Source: Saccharothrix violaceirubra
GTDB lineage: Bacteria; Actinomycetota; Actinomycetes; Mycobacteriales; Pseudonocardiaceae
Direction: 5' to 3'
Assembly (NCBI RefSeq): GCF_014203755.1
Contig: NZ_JACHJS010000001.1
Location: 4,030,001 to 4,094,000 of the forward strand
DNA: 64,000 bases
The notes under the pieces were generated by a model. The model did not search any database, was not told where the DNA came from, and worked only from the letters and a program-made list of their open reading frames with translations. Both the position numbers and the translations under genes were made by a program. Shown piece after piece: positions 41,266 to 50,156 of this stretch (its first letter is position 1; every line of letters begins with the position of its first letter).

Positions 41266-42228
41266 TCACCCCGCCCGCGGCGCTCCCGTATTGATCGGAT
41301 GCCCGTGGCGCAGCACCGGCACGTGGCCGGCCAACGCCGCCGACAGGACGTCCGTCCGACGCCGCAGGGTCTTGCGGAGTTCCTCGACCCGGGCGTACCC
41401 GGCCACGGCCGCGCTCACCGCGGACTCCAGTTCCCGGCGACGCCCGCGCCGGTGCCGCCCGAGCCCGGCCAGTTCGTCCTGGCGAACCTCGACCGCCGCG
41501 GCCAACGCCCGGAGTTCGGCACCACACCGCGATTCCTCCTGGGCCAGGTGGTATCCGGCCGTGAACACGACGGCCTGGTCCAAGCCGTGCGGGTGGACGC
41601 GGGCCGGGTCGACCCGGGCCTCGCGCGCGGCGCCGAACCAGCCGACCTGCACCGGGCACACCATCGCGGTCACGTCCTCGTCGCGCACGACCGGCAGCAG
41701 ACCCGGCACGGCCTCGACGACCTCGGCGAGCCGCTCCTCGTGCGACACGCCCGCCGCGTCGGCCGCGCCGACGATCAGATCGGTCTTGGAGATCAGCACG
41801 ACGACCGGGAACGCGGGCCTGCCGACGCCGCGGCGGACGTCGAGCGCGCGGCGCACCAACGCGGTCATGTACTCGAACAGGCCGTCCGGGGGCCCGGCGG
41901 CCAGGAGCCCGCCGTCCAGCACCAGGTGGACGGCGTCGGACGCGGCCACCCGCGCCACCGCCGCCGGGTCCGCCGGGTCCGCCGGGGAGACCTCGGCACA
42001 CCGCAGCACGGCCACGACCTCGTCCCCGTCGCGGAGCACGAGGTCGTGGACCGGTGCGCCCTCCCGGGGCAGCAGGCCGTGCGCGGTCAGCGCCCGCCAG
42101 GCCGCGTGCGGCCCGCCGCCCGGGTCGGAGGTGGACAGCCGACCGTCCGACCACGCCGACATCGCGGCCATCAGCGTGGTCCGGCCCGACCCGGGCGGGC
42201 CGAGCACGGTCACGCCGATCGTGGTCAT
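41266..42228 (-). CDS. Small P-loop GTPase-like protein of the dynamin/Hsp70 operon
   Basis: A 320-residue GTPase-like protein, last of four overlapping genes. Walker A is GPPGSGRT (10-17). A DxxG-type region lies around residues 60-80 (APVHDLVLRDGDEVVAVLRC). VVVLISKTDLI is the G4 [NT]KxD-like motif. ATAMVCPVQVGWF follows, and the C-terminal ~100 residues are coiled coil (LRALAAAEVRQDELAGLG-like helices, ELRKTLRRRTDVLSAAL). No TM. ATG 42228 overlaps the upstream stop as ATGA. Fourth in order after dynamin-like, Hsp70-like and unknown proteins, so it likely functions with them. Confidence 0.8.
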   Translation of the reverse strand: MTTIGVTVLGPPGSGRTTLMAAMSAWSDGRLSTSDPGGGPHAAWRALTAHGLLPREGAPVHDLVLRDGDEVVAVLRCAEVSPADPADPAAVARVAASDAVHLVLDGGLLAAGPPDGLFEYMTALVRRALDVRRGVGRPAFPVVVLISKTDLIVGAADAAGVSHEERLAEVVEAVPGLLPVVRDEDVTAMVCPVQVGWFGAAREARVDPARVHPHGLDQAVVFTAGYHLAQEESRCGAELRALAAAVEVRQDELAGLGRHRRGRRRELESAVSAAVAGYARVEELRKTLRRRTDVLSAALAGHVPVLRHGHPINTGAPRAG

Positions 42229-43400
42229 CGGTCGTCCCGCACGTAGACGACCCGGCCGGGGTACTCCTCCTCCCCCGCCCGCAGGTACACGCGCAGGCAC
42301 GCCAGGATCTGGCTCGGCGGCCGGCCCGGTACCGGGCAGGAGAGGTTGTTGCGGCCGATCCACGGCCGCTGCGCGTCGTAGGGTCCGGGCGGCACGACCC
42401 GCACCTCCACGTCCTCGCCGCGTTCGCGCAACGCGGCGGCGGCCTCGGCGACGAGCGCGCGCGACCGCCGGGCCAGCCGACCCCACCAGCTCTCGGGGTG
42501 TGCGGGCGGCACGTGCACGACCGAGCACAGCAGTTCGTCCACAAGGGACAGTTCACGCAGTTCGCGCACGGAACCCGGCGGCGCGGCGGCGAGGTAGCCC
42601 AGCCGGTTGGCCGCGTCGCGCTGGAAGTCGCGCAGGTTGGCCGGGTCGCCCAGGCTGTGGAAGTCCTGCCGCCGCCGGCTTTCCAGGGCGTGGTGCAGGC
42701 CGGGGTCCCGTTCGACCATCGTCAGCACCTGGCCGACGAGCGTGCGCAGCGTGGCGAACCGCTCCGGCAGCACGTCGGCCGCCCAGGGGTGCACGGCGGC
42801 GTCCGGCGACTCGCGCAGGCCCGTCACACCGGCCTCGGGCAACGGGTCCACGAGCGACTCGTCGCCGCCGGCCACCGCCTGCCACGCACCGGCGTCCCCG
42901 GTCCGCGACGAGCGCACCCGCTCGCGCCACGTCTCGGCGAGGTCGGGCGGCAGGCGCAGGAACGCCAGCCACAGCCGCACCCAGGCCTGCGCCTCGGTCG
43001 GCGCACCGGTCAACGCGTCGAGCGTGGTCGCGCCCAACCACGTGGCCACGTCGGGATCGGCCGCGAACTCTCCGACCGGCGGCCCGGCGGCGACCCTCTC
43101 GACCGGCCCACCGGACCCCGACGCACCCTGGCCCGGCCCGACCGCCTCCTGCCCACCGGGTCCGGATCCGACCGACCCCTGCCCGATGGCCCCCAGTCCA
43201 CCGGGAGCCAGGCCACCGGGAGCCAGGCCACCGGAGCCCAGTCCGGCGAGCCGGTCCGCCGCCGCCACGACCGCCGGATCGGCGTGCCCGGCACTGCGCA
43301 ACGCCGCGACCATGCCGGCCAGCGCGGCCCGGACCGTCACCGCGTCCGGACCGCCCAGCGCCGCCGACAGCAACTCCTCCACGCCCCGGTCCGCGCTCAT
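42225..43400 (-). CDS. Unknown protein of the dynamin/Hsp70 operon
   Basis: A 391-residue protein I do not recognise. Residues 1-52 are helical (GVEELLSAALGGPDAVTVRA). Residues ~53-105 are a Gly/Pro-rich linker with GGLAPGG repeats, coded by nearly identical 15-base units at 43199-43243. The rest is an alpha-helical domain (WVRLWLAFLRLPPDLAETWR, LVGQVLTMVERDPGLHHALE, RRRQDFHSLGDPANLRDFQR) ending in a small alpha/beta part (VEVRVVPPGPYDAQRPWIGR, LRVYLRAGEEEYPGRVVYVR). No nucleotide-binding motif. Both ends overlap neighbours as ATGA, so it is an obligate part of the four-gene operon and could be an adaptor. Confidence 0.75.
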   Translation of the reverse strand: MSADRGVEELLSAALGGPDAVTVRAALAGMVAALRSAGHADPAVVAAADRLAGLGSGGLAPGGLAPGGLGAIGQGSVGSGPGGQEAVGPGQGASGSGGPVERVAAGPPVGEFAADPDVATWLGATTLDALTGAPTEAQAWVRLWLAFLRLPPDLAETWRERVRSSRTGDAGAWQAVAGGDESLVDPLPEAGVTGLRESPDAAVHPWAADVLPERFATLRTLVGQVLTMVERDPGLHHALESRRRQDFHSLGDPANLRDFQRDAANRLGYLAAAPPGSVRELRELSLVDELLCSVVHVPPAHPESWWGRLARRSRALVAEAAAALRERGEDVEVRVVPPGPYDAQRPWIGRNNLSCPVPGRPPSQILACLRVYLRAGEEEYPGRVVYVRDDR

Positions 43401-46400
43401 TGGGCACCGGTGAACGGGTCGTCCTCGGCCCGGTAGTCGGGTTCGGCCGAGGTCATGACCAGCCGCAGCACCGAGCCCGGCGAGTCGAGCACCGCGTCGA
43501 GGTCGTCCGCGCGCCGGTAGGGCGGCGGCCCGGCGACGACATGCAGCACGCCGCGTTCGTCGAGCACCGCGTAGTGGCGCAGGCCGGGGGCGCACGGCGG
43601 CGCGGCGACCGTCACCGGGTGCGAGTCGGTGCCCGCGCCGTCGGAACGGTAGAACCGCCAGCCGTGCGCCTGGGGCGCGTCCAGCGGCCCGCCGACCCGG
43701 CCGCGCAACCGCTCGCCGCCGACCACGATCACCTGGTCGAGCGGTTCGTCGCGGCGGAACACCGGCTCGGTGCGCGAGTCGTCGAGGAATCCGCCGATCG
43801 CCGGGTCGGCCAGGACGTCGACGGGCACGGCGTCGAAGGGCGCGGTCAGGAACGGGATCGACTCGCGGTGCACGGGCAACTCGATGTCGGGCACGCCGCC
43901 CCGGCACACCAGCGCCCACATCTCCAGGCTCGCCGCCGCCTCGACCTGGACGAACAGGTCGTCCTCCTCGGCACGGTGCAGGACCCGCCGGTAGTACTCC
44001 TGGAGCCGCAGGTTCGTCCACTGCACGGACCGCTCGACGCCCTTGACCCGGTCGACCCGGAACGGGTTCTGGTACTGCACCCAGTCCGACCGCACCACGG
44101 GCTCGCCACCGGCCTCGGTGGGCAGCAGCTCGGAGTCCATGCCGAACAACGGGATCGCGGCCATCGACCCGGCCATGTTCGGCGGCACCACGAACGCGGC
44201 CCGCATCGACCGCAGCAGGTTGTCCACCTCGACGGTCAACCACGTGACGCCCTCGGCCAGCCGCTTGAGCACGTGCTCCTGGCCGCGCCGGTCGACCGTG
44301 GCGGCCCAGCACGCGCCGATCGACGCGGCATGCTTGGCGTACTCGTCGCCGTAGCCCAGGATCGGCGGCACGGGCTCGGTGCCCGTGCGCCGGTCGGCGA
44401 GCGCCCGCACGAGTTCGGAGCGGACCAGCGGCAGCAACGACCCGCGCCCGGTGAGCACGACCTGGTGCAGGGTGTCCCCCGCGAGCCGGGCGGCGACGAG
44501 GTCGGCGGCCGGTTCCAGGGACTGGCGCACCTCCGGGGCCACCAGGCGGGTGAAGTCCCGCTGCCGCAACAAGAACCGGGGCGCTTCGAGCGGACCGTCG
44601 GCCGAGGAGGAGTGCATCTCGCAGACCGCGTCGAACACGGTCCGCAGCGGGATCTCGTCGACCGCGACCGACTCGGCCGTGCCCAGGTCCTTCTTCACCC
44701 GTTCCGCCATCGTCCACAGCAGACCGAAGAGCTGTTCCCGTTCGGCCGCCGTGCCGGGCTTGCCCGGCGTGGTGTCACGCCACTCCGTGGACACGACGTG
44801 ACCCGCCGCACGGGCCGACTCGCGCAGGTCGGCCAGGCTTTCCAGGGCGGAGGTCACCAGCTTGCCGGGCAGGTACCCGTCGTGGGCGTCGTAGTAGCGG
44901 CGGCCGAGCTGGTCGCGCACGGCCTCGGCCACGCCCGACCGGTGGGTGAGCAGGTGGTCGGCGAGCAGCACCTTGATCCACCGGAACACCTGGAGCGTGA
45001 GGAAGTCGCCGCCGCGCTGGCTCTCGCCCGTGGTACCCAGCAGGGTCGGCCGGAGCCGGAAGTACCGGCCGTAGTGCGGGGAATCGGCACCGGGCCGGGA
45101 CCGGTCGGTCTCGTCGCGCAGGTCGAGCCGGATCAGCGCGACGTCCACGGTGCCGCCGCCCACGTCGACGATCAGCACGTTCTGCCGCCACGCCGTCGGC
45201 CGCCCGTCCGGCGTGAGTTTCTCGCCCGGCACCGGGTCGCAGCGGGACGCGAACGCCTCCACGGCCAGGTCCGTCCGGCCGCCCACCGACCGCAGCACGT
45301 AGAACATGGCCGCCGCCACCGCCTCGTCGAAGCGGGTGTCCGGCGCGAGGATGCCGACGTCGCGCAGCATGCGCCGCAACGTGTCCCGCACGGACAGCGA
45401 CGCCATCGTGGGGTAGGTGACGACCGCGTCGACGAGTCGGCCGGGCACCAGCGCCAGCTCGGTCCGGAAGTTCTCCAGGTAGCGGTTCGTGCGGTAGACC
45501 AGGTCGCGCAGCGCGCCGGTCATCAGCTCGTCGTAGGCGGGGCCGTCCTCGGGACCGAACAGGCGCGGCGTGTGGCGGCCGAGCTGCTGCTTGAGGCCGC
45601 GGTAGGCGACCGGGTCGCGGGCCTCGGGCGGGTCGCCGAGCCGGAACCTGCGCTCGTCCGGGGCGCCGGTGTCCCAGACGACGCTGGGCAGTTCGTCGTG
45701 CGCACGGCCTTCGAGGTAGGCGCGGTAGTAGCGCAACGAGTCCAGCGGCGGCACGGCCAGCGCCCGCGCGTAGCAGTCCGCGAGCCGGGGCGTCAGGTAC
45801 CGCCGGACGTCCCGCCCGCCACTCTCCCGGAACCGTTCGAGTTCGACGATCACGCGTTCCAGCACGGCCTGGTGGCCGTCCTTGTGGCGCAGCCGCCCGG
45901 CGGCGGACGTCCCGTCGGAGGCCGGGTCGAGGACCTCGGCGAGGTGTTCGTCGAACTTGCGCCACGCGACGGACAGCTCGGTGCCGGCGGGGTGGTCGTC
46001 GAGCAGGTCCGCGAACGCCTCGGCCAGGGTGCGGCGCTGGACCGGGGACAGGGACGGGTAGGTCGCCTCCTGCGGGTCCCAGACCGTGACGGTGGCCGTC
46101 GTCGTGCCGAGGTCGAACGCGGCCCGGCCACCGTACGCTTCGGTGTGGCGACGGGTCGCCTCGCCGGAATCGGCCGAGGTCTCCGGAAGCCGCCCCCGGT
46201 CGGTGGGCCGGGATGATCGCGGTGGTGGTGCCTGCGGCTGCCGCGTCGGCGATGGCCGCGGAGGCACGGTCGCCGACGGCCGGCCGGTCGGATCGTGCGG
46301 TACCCCGGCCGGCAGCGGCCGATCCGATGGCGGCCGGTCCGCCGGCATCGTCGGCGCGGCGCCCGGAGTGGTGTCCGGAGTGACCCGGTGGCTCGGCGAC

Positions 46401-46750
46401 GACTGATTCGGCCGTGGCCGGACCGGTGCGGCGTCGGTCGACACCGGCCGACTCGGCGGCGGCCGGCCGGGCACCACCCGCCCCACCGGAACCGGACCCG
46501 ACGGCGACCCGACCCGTGCACCCTCGCTCGAAGGCGACCGGCCACCCACTACCGCCTGCCCCGAAGGCCGCCGACCCGGCGGCGCCTCGCCCGGCGGCGA
46601 CTGGTCGGGCGGTACCGGGTCCGGAAGTGCCTGGCCCGGTAAGCCCTGGCCTGGTAACCCCGGCCCCGCCGGCGCCCGGTCGGGCGGCGGGACTCGCCAC
46701 GGGTCCGCCGGCCAGGGAAACCGGGGCCGCTCGGGTCCGGTCCGCGTCAT
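43397..46750 (-). CDS. Hsp70/DnaK-like ATPase with disordered N-terminus
   Basis: A 1117-residue actin-fold ATPase. Residues 1-~205 are Pro/Gly/Arg-rich and probably disordered. Hsp70 motifs follow: phosphate-1 AAFDLGTTTATVTVWD (~206), a large insertion (~250-420), phosphate-2 VLIVDVGGGTVDVALIRL (~525) and the adenosine motif VVLTGRGSLLPLVRSELV (~765). The C-terminal ~330 residues have no canonical substrate-binding domain; instead a beta-rich region (LEMWALVCRGGVPDIELPVH, GWRFYRSDGAGTDSHPV) replaces it. It is therefore not a general chaperone but a specialised Hsp70-like switch. ATG 46750 overlaps the dynamin gene stop (ATGA); the stop overlaps the next start likewise. Confidence 0.88.
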   Translation of the reverse strand: MTRTGPERPRFPWPADPWRVPPPDRAPAGPGLPGQGLPGQALPDPVPPDQSPPGEAPPGRRPSGQAVVGGRSPSSEGARVGSPSGPVPVGRVVPGRPPPSRPVSTDAAPVRPRPNQSSPSHRVTPDTTPGAAPTMPADRPPSDRPLPAGVPHDPTGRPSATVPPRPSPTRQPQAPPPRSSRPTDRGRLPETSADSGEATRRHTEAYGGRAAFDLGTTTATVTVWDPQEATYPSLSPVQRRTLAEAFADLLDDHPAGTELSVAWRKFDEHLAEVLDPASDGTSAAGRLRHKDGHQAVLERVIVELERFRESGGRDVRRYLTPRLADCYARALAVPPLDSLRYYRAYLEGRAHDELPSVVWDTGAPDERRFRLGDPPEARDPVAYRGLKQQLGRHTPRLFGPEDGPAYDELMTGALRDLVYRTNRYLENFRTELALVPGRLVDAVVTYPTMASLSVRDTLRRMLRDVGILAPDTRFDEAVAAAMFYVLRSVGGRTDLAVEAFASRCDPVPGEKLTPDGRPTAWRQNVLIVDVGGGTVDVALIRLDLRDETDRSRPGADSPHYGRYFRLRPTLLGTTGESQRGGDFLTLQVFRWIKVLLADHLLTHRSGVAEAVRDQLGRRYYDAHDGYLPGKLVTSALESLADLRESARAAGHVVSTEWRDTTPGKPGTAAEREQLFGLLWTMAERVKKDLGTAESVAVDEIPLRTVFDAVCEMHSSSADGPLEAPRFLLRQRDFTRLVAPEVRQSLEPAADLVAARLAGDTLHQVVLTGRGSLLPLVRSELVRALADRRTGTEPVPPILGYGDEYAKHAASIGACWAATVDRRGQEHVLKRLAEGVTWLTVEVDNLLRSMRAAFVVPPNMAGSMAAIPLFGMDSELLPTEAGGEPVVRSDWVQYQNPFRVDRVKGVERSVQWTNLRLQEYYRRVLHRAEEDDLFVQVEAAASLEMWALVCRGGVPDIELPVHRESIPFLTAPFDAVPVDVLADPAIGGFLDDSRTEPVFRRDEPLDQVIVVGGERLRGRVGGPLDAPQAHGWRFYRSDGAGTDSHPVTVAAPPCAPGLRHYAVLDERGVLHVVAGPPPYRRADDLDAVLDSPGSVLRLVMTSAEPDYRAEDDPFTGAQ

Positions 46751-49119
46751 CGGTCGGTCTCCTCGCTGCCGTCGGTCCGGCGTGCCCGCGTGATCTCGTC
46801 GATCCAGCGCACCGCGTTGTTGTTGATCAGGTTGAGCGCGGCCGACATGCCCCGGAACTTGCCGTCCAACTCCTTCGCCGCGGCGGCCAGCGCCACCGCC
46901 AACGTGCCCCGGCACTGGACGACCACGGCCTCGGTCATGCTCTGCCGCAACCGCAACACCTGCCCGATCCCGGTGTAGGACTCGCTGCCGCGCCGGGGCG
47001 AGTCGGGGTGCCAGGGCAGCGCACGCGTCGGGTCGAGCGGGAAGTGCCGGTCGCCGGCCTCGGACTCGACCTTCAGCCTGGCGCACACGTCCCGCGCGGT
47101 CTCGTGGGGCCGGGTGAACTGCCCGACCGCGACCAGCAGCGCGCCACCACCGCGTTCGGCACCCAGCCGCGCGCGCACGGCGGGCGTGAGCACCTCGTCG
47201 ATCAGCTCGCGTTCGGCCTGGGTGACCAGACCGCATTCGTCGAGGTAGGTCTCGACGCGCTCGGCGACCACGTCCGGGTGCCCGGCATCGACCCGGTCGC
47301 ACGCCTTGCGGAACAGCACCGAGAACTCGGAGACCAGCACCGGCAGCGGCGCGTCGTCGAGGAGGTCCCGGTACTCCTCGGGCAGGTCGGTCGCGGAGTC
47401 GGCCTGGACCCGCCCGTCGGCCACGGCGTCGAACAGGGCCTTCCACTCCGGCCAGTCGGCCACCGTCCGTTCCGCCTCCTCGCGGACGCGTTCGGCGGGC
47501 GCCTTTCCGGTGCGCGGCGCGGACTCGGGGTCGGCCAGCCGCTGGGACAGCGCGGACCGGGCCTGCGCGACGCGGTCGCGGATCGTGCCGAAGACGCGTT
47601 CCACCAGCCGCCGCACGTCGTCGTCCTCCACCGGCACGGGGCCGAGGTCGGCACGGCGTCGCTTCAGCCGCTCGAACGCCGACCGCAGCTCGTCGGCCTG
47701 CGTCCGTACCCGGTCCAGCGCCTGGGTCACGCCGTGCTCGGCGGCGTGCCGGATCATGCCCGTGCGCAACGCGTCGAGGCCGCCGTCCGTCGTGAACGCG
47801 GCCAGCCCGTCGCCGAGCCGGCCGGGCACGCGACCGACCCGCCGCCAGCGCTCGACCTTGTCCCGGGCCAAGGCCACCTCCTGGCCGGCGCGCAGCCGGG
47901 CGATCTCGCCGTCGACGTCCCAGCCGAGGTCGAGTTCGCCCGCGTTGGCCATGGTGACGTAGGGGGAGACGAAGAAGATCCGGTCGTCCCGACCGGACGG
48001 CACCAGGTCGCGGGCCGCCGTCACGAGTTCGCGCAGCACGGCGGAACGGCCGAGCACCGCCTCCTCCTCGGGTTCGACGCGCGGCTCGTCGAGCAGCACG
48101 CCGGGCACCTCGGGAACGGCGTCGAACTTGCCCGCGACCACGAGGATCGCGTCCCGGGCCCGGTCGAGGTCACGCCGACCGGCGATCATCAGGTCCTGGA
48201 GGGCACGGGACTCGTGCGTGCTGCCGGGCCGGGAGTCCAGGAAGAACAGCGCGGTGTCGACCTCGTCGAGTTCGCGGACGCGCAGGTACTCGTCGCGGAC
48301 GGGTTTGCGGCTGCCGCGCGAACCCGGGACGTCGACCAGCCGCACCGCCGCCCCGTACAGCCGGGCCGACGACCACACCCCGGCGGGCACCTCGACCTCG
48401 GCGACGACGCGACGCACCACGGCCTGCCGGTCGGCGGGACCGGCCGCGGTGCCGTGGTCGACCAACGCCCACAACGCGGCCGTGTCGACGACGCCGTCCG
48501 GGGTCAGCAGTTCCTCGGTCGAGCCGGGCGCGAGTCCGCTCGCGCGCAACGCCCGCTCGCCCTTGAGCATCTCGTCGACCTCGCGGCGCAGGTCGTCCAA
48601 GGCGTTGGGCGCCAACCGCAATCGTGCGGACGAGTCGAGCACCTGCCGGAGCCGGAACAGCCCGGACCAGTCGGGCGTGAGTTCGCGCAACGCGCCGACG
48701 TCGCCGTCGGCCGCGCGGACCAGGTTCCCGGTGTGGCGCACCAGGTGGTCGATGTAGTCGCGGATCTCGTCGTGGTCGAGGTACTCGGCGCGGGCCGCGA
48801 CGACGCGGGCCACGCGGACGGCTGCGTGGCGCAACCGCAACTCGGTGATGTTGCACGTGACGGTCCGCGTCTCCACGGGCAACAACGACGGGTTGCCCAC
48901 CAGCGCGCCGAGCAGCAGGGACTTCCCGGCCGACGACTCGGCGAACACCCCGAACGCCACCTCGCACCCGACCCGGTCGCCGAGCGCGCGGGCCAGGCCC
49001 AGGACCCGTTCCCGCTCTTCGCCGACCTCGGGGTGGTCGGGCACCGGCTCGACGGCGGCGCGCACCTCCTCGGCGAACGCGGCCAACTCGCCGAAGTCGC
49101 CACCCGGACTACCGACCAT
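46747..49119 (-). CDS. Dynamin-like large GTPase
   Basis: A 790-residue GTPase of the bacterial dynamin-like group and the first gene of a four-gene operon. G1 is GVFAESSAGKSLLLGAL (57-73) with the dynamin-style insertion before GKS. The G2 threonine lies in VETRTVTCNITEL, G3 is VRLVDVPGSRGSRK, and G4 is AILVVAGKFDAVPE. Helical stalk/effector regions run from ~420 to 790 (VERWRRVGRVPGRLGDGLAA, LRSAFERLKRRRADLG). No TM helix is predicted, so membrane contact, if any, is peripheral. ATG 49119 starts after a 190-base gap that should hold the operon promoter. Such GTPases remodel membranes; an associated Hsp70-like protein is unusual. Confidence 0.85.
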   Translation of the reverse strand: MVGSPGGDFGELAAFAEEVRAAVEPVPDHPEVGEERERVLGLARALGDRVGCEVAFGVFAESSAGKSLLLGALVGNPSLLPVETRTVTCNITELRLRHAAVRVARVVAARAEYLDHDEIRDYIDHLVRHTGNLVRAADGDVGALRELTPDWSGLFRLRQVLDSSARLRLAPNALDDLRREVDEMLKGERALRASGLAPGSTEELLTPDGVVDTAALWALVDHGTAAGPADRQAVVRRVVAEVEVPAGVWSSARLYGAAVRLVDVPGSRGSRKPVRDEYLRVRELDEVDTALFFLDSRPGSTHESRALQDLMIAGRRDLDRARDAILVVAGKFDAVPEVPGVLLDEPRVEPEEEAVLGRSAVLRELVTAARDLVPSGRDDRIFFVSPYVTMANAGELDLGWDVDGEIARLRAGQEVALARDKVERWRRVGRVPGRLGDGLAAFTTDGGLDALRTGMIRHAAEHGVTQALDRVRTQADELRSAFERLKRRRADLGPVPVEDDDVRRLVERVFGTIRDRVAQARSALSQRLADPESAPRTGKAPAERVREEAERTVADWPEWKALFDAVADGRVQADSATDLPEEYRDLLDDAPLPVLVSEFSVLFRKACDRVDAGHPDVVAERVETYLDECGLVTQAERELIDEVLTPAVRARLGAERGGGALLVAVGQFTRPHETARDVCARLKVESEAGDRHFPLDPTRALPWHPDSPRRGSESYTGIGQVLRLRQSMTEAVVVQCRGTLAVALAAAAKELDGKFRGMSAALNLINNNAVRWIDEITRARRTDGSEETDR

Positions 49120-49309
49120 GCTGGTGTCCTCCCCATGCGAGGCTCTTGTCCGCCCACTTCGCGTACCGGCCCGTAGCCGTTACACCCGTCCGCCGAGTCG
49201 GCCGCCGCCCGGGAGTCGCGAACGGGCGGCCATGCCTTCACGATCAAGTCGTCCGCCGTTCACACCCGGGCAATGCCGCGGCCACCCGCCGGGGACTTAC
49301 TGGGCACTT

Positions 49310-49882
49310 GTGACCCTTGACGGACGATGGACCCCCGAATGGGCCCGTGAAGTCGCCGGGATGCTGTTGGGGCACAGCGGAAACCGCTGGCGCCACACGG
49401 TGGGGGTGGCGCACCGGGCGGCCGAACTGGCCGCGGCCGTGCCCGAGGAGGAGCGCGACACCCTCGTGGCCGCGGCGTGGTTGCACGACATCGGGTACGC
49501 GATCCCGTTGGTGGACACCGGTTTCCACCCGCTCGACGGCGCGCGCCACCTGGACCGCACGGGCTGGCGGCGCGACATCGCCGACCTGGTCGCGCACCAC
49601 TCGGGCGCGCGGTTCGTCGCCCGGGAGATCGGTCTCGAAGCGCGGCTGAGCGTGTACCCGTGGGAGATCACGCCGCTGTCGGACGCGTTGGCCTACGCCG
49701 ACCAGACCGTGGACAGCACTGGCGAACGGGTGTCGCTGGAGGACCGGTTGACGGACATGCTGCACCGTCATGGTCCGCGGTCCGCGAACGCCCGTGCGCA
49801 TGCCGTACGTGCCCCGTACCTGCGCGGTGCGGCCGAACGAGTGGAGGCCCGGCTGCCGGCGCTCGTCGCCGGAGCCGCCTGA
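49310..49882 (+). CDS. HD-domain phosphohydrolase
   Basis: A 190-residue metal-dependent phosphohydrolase of the HD superfamily. The first His is in RWRHTVGVAHRAAEL, the diagnostic HD pair in AAAWLHDIGYAIPLVD, and further ligands lie in IADLVAHHSGARFVA and SDALAYADQTVDSTGE. Small HD proteins hydrolyse nucleotides or cyclic nucleotides; the substrate is unknown. GTG 49310 begins directly at a typical N-terminus. It diverges from the dynamin operon. The frame after the stop shows a Pro-rich reading in the +1 frame that could be a former tail. Confidence 0.85.
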   Translation: MTLDGRWTPEWAREVAGMLLGHSGNRWRHTVGVAHRAAELAAAVPEEERDTLVAAAWLHDIGYAIPLVDTGFHPLDGARHLDRTGWRRDIADLVAHHSGARFVAREIGLEARLSVYPWEITPLSDALAYADQTVDSTGERVSLEDRLTDMLHRHGPRSANARAHAVRAPYLRGAAERVEARLPALVAGAA

Positions 49883-50156
49883 CCCCGACGCCGGAAGACC
49901 CGACACCGAGCCCCCGGATCCCGACCACGAACCTGCCCACAGGCGCTCGGCACCGGAACATCGCGCCGAGCCGGACGGCACCCGTCGCCGACGACAACCG
50001 GCCTCCGTCGACCCGTACGGCCCGAACCACCGGCCGCCTACCCGGCACCCGTCGCCGACGTTCGTCGACTCGGGCGGTCTGCCGGAACCACCGCACTCGT
50101 CGCCGAAGCCGCCCGCCTCCGCGTAACCTGGCGGTACACGACAGGCAGAGGTCGCC
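49883..50156 (+). other. Gap with a Pro/Asp-rich open frame, coding status unclear
   Basis: Downstream of the HD gene, the frame with codons starting at 49881 is open to TAA at 50124-50126. It reads PDPDAGRPDTEPPDPDHEPA and later PSPTFVDSGGLPEPPHSSPK. It has natural-looking hydrophilic composition but no own start; it could be a frameshifted C-terminal tail of the HD protein or shadow sequence. Confidence 0.35.

Noticed and set aside
43199..43243. CRISPR-like short repeats
   Set aside because: Near-identical 15-base units without spacers, in frame inside a Gly/Pro linker of the operon's third gene.
40907..46216. 1769-residue forward ORF
   Set aside because: Arg/Pro/Gly-rich translation with no domain; it is antisense to the GTPase/Hsp70 operon, whose frames carry clear motifs. 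A high-GC shadow.
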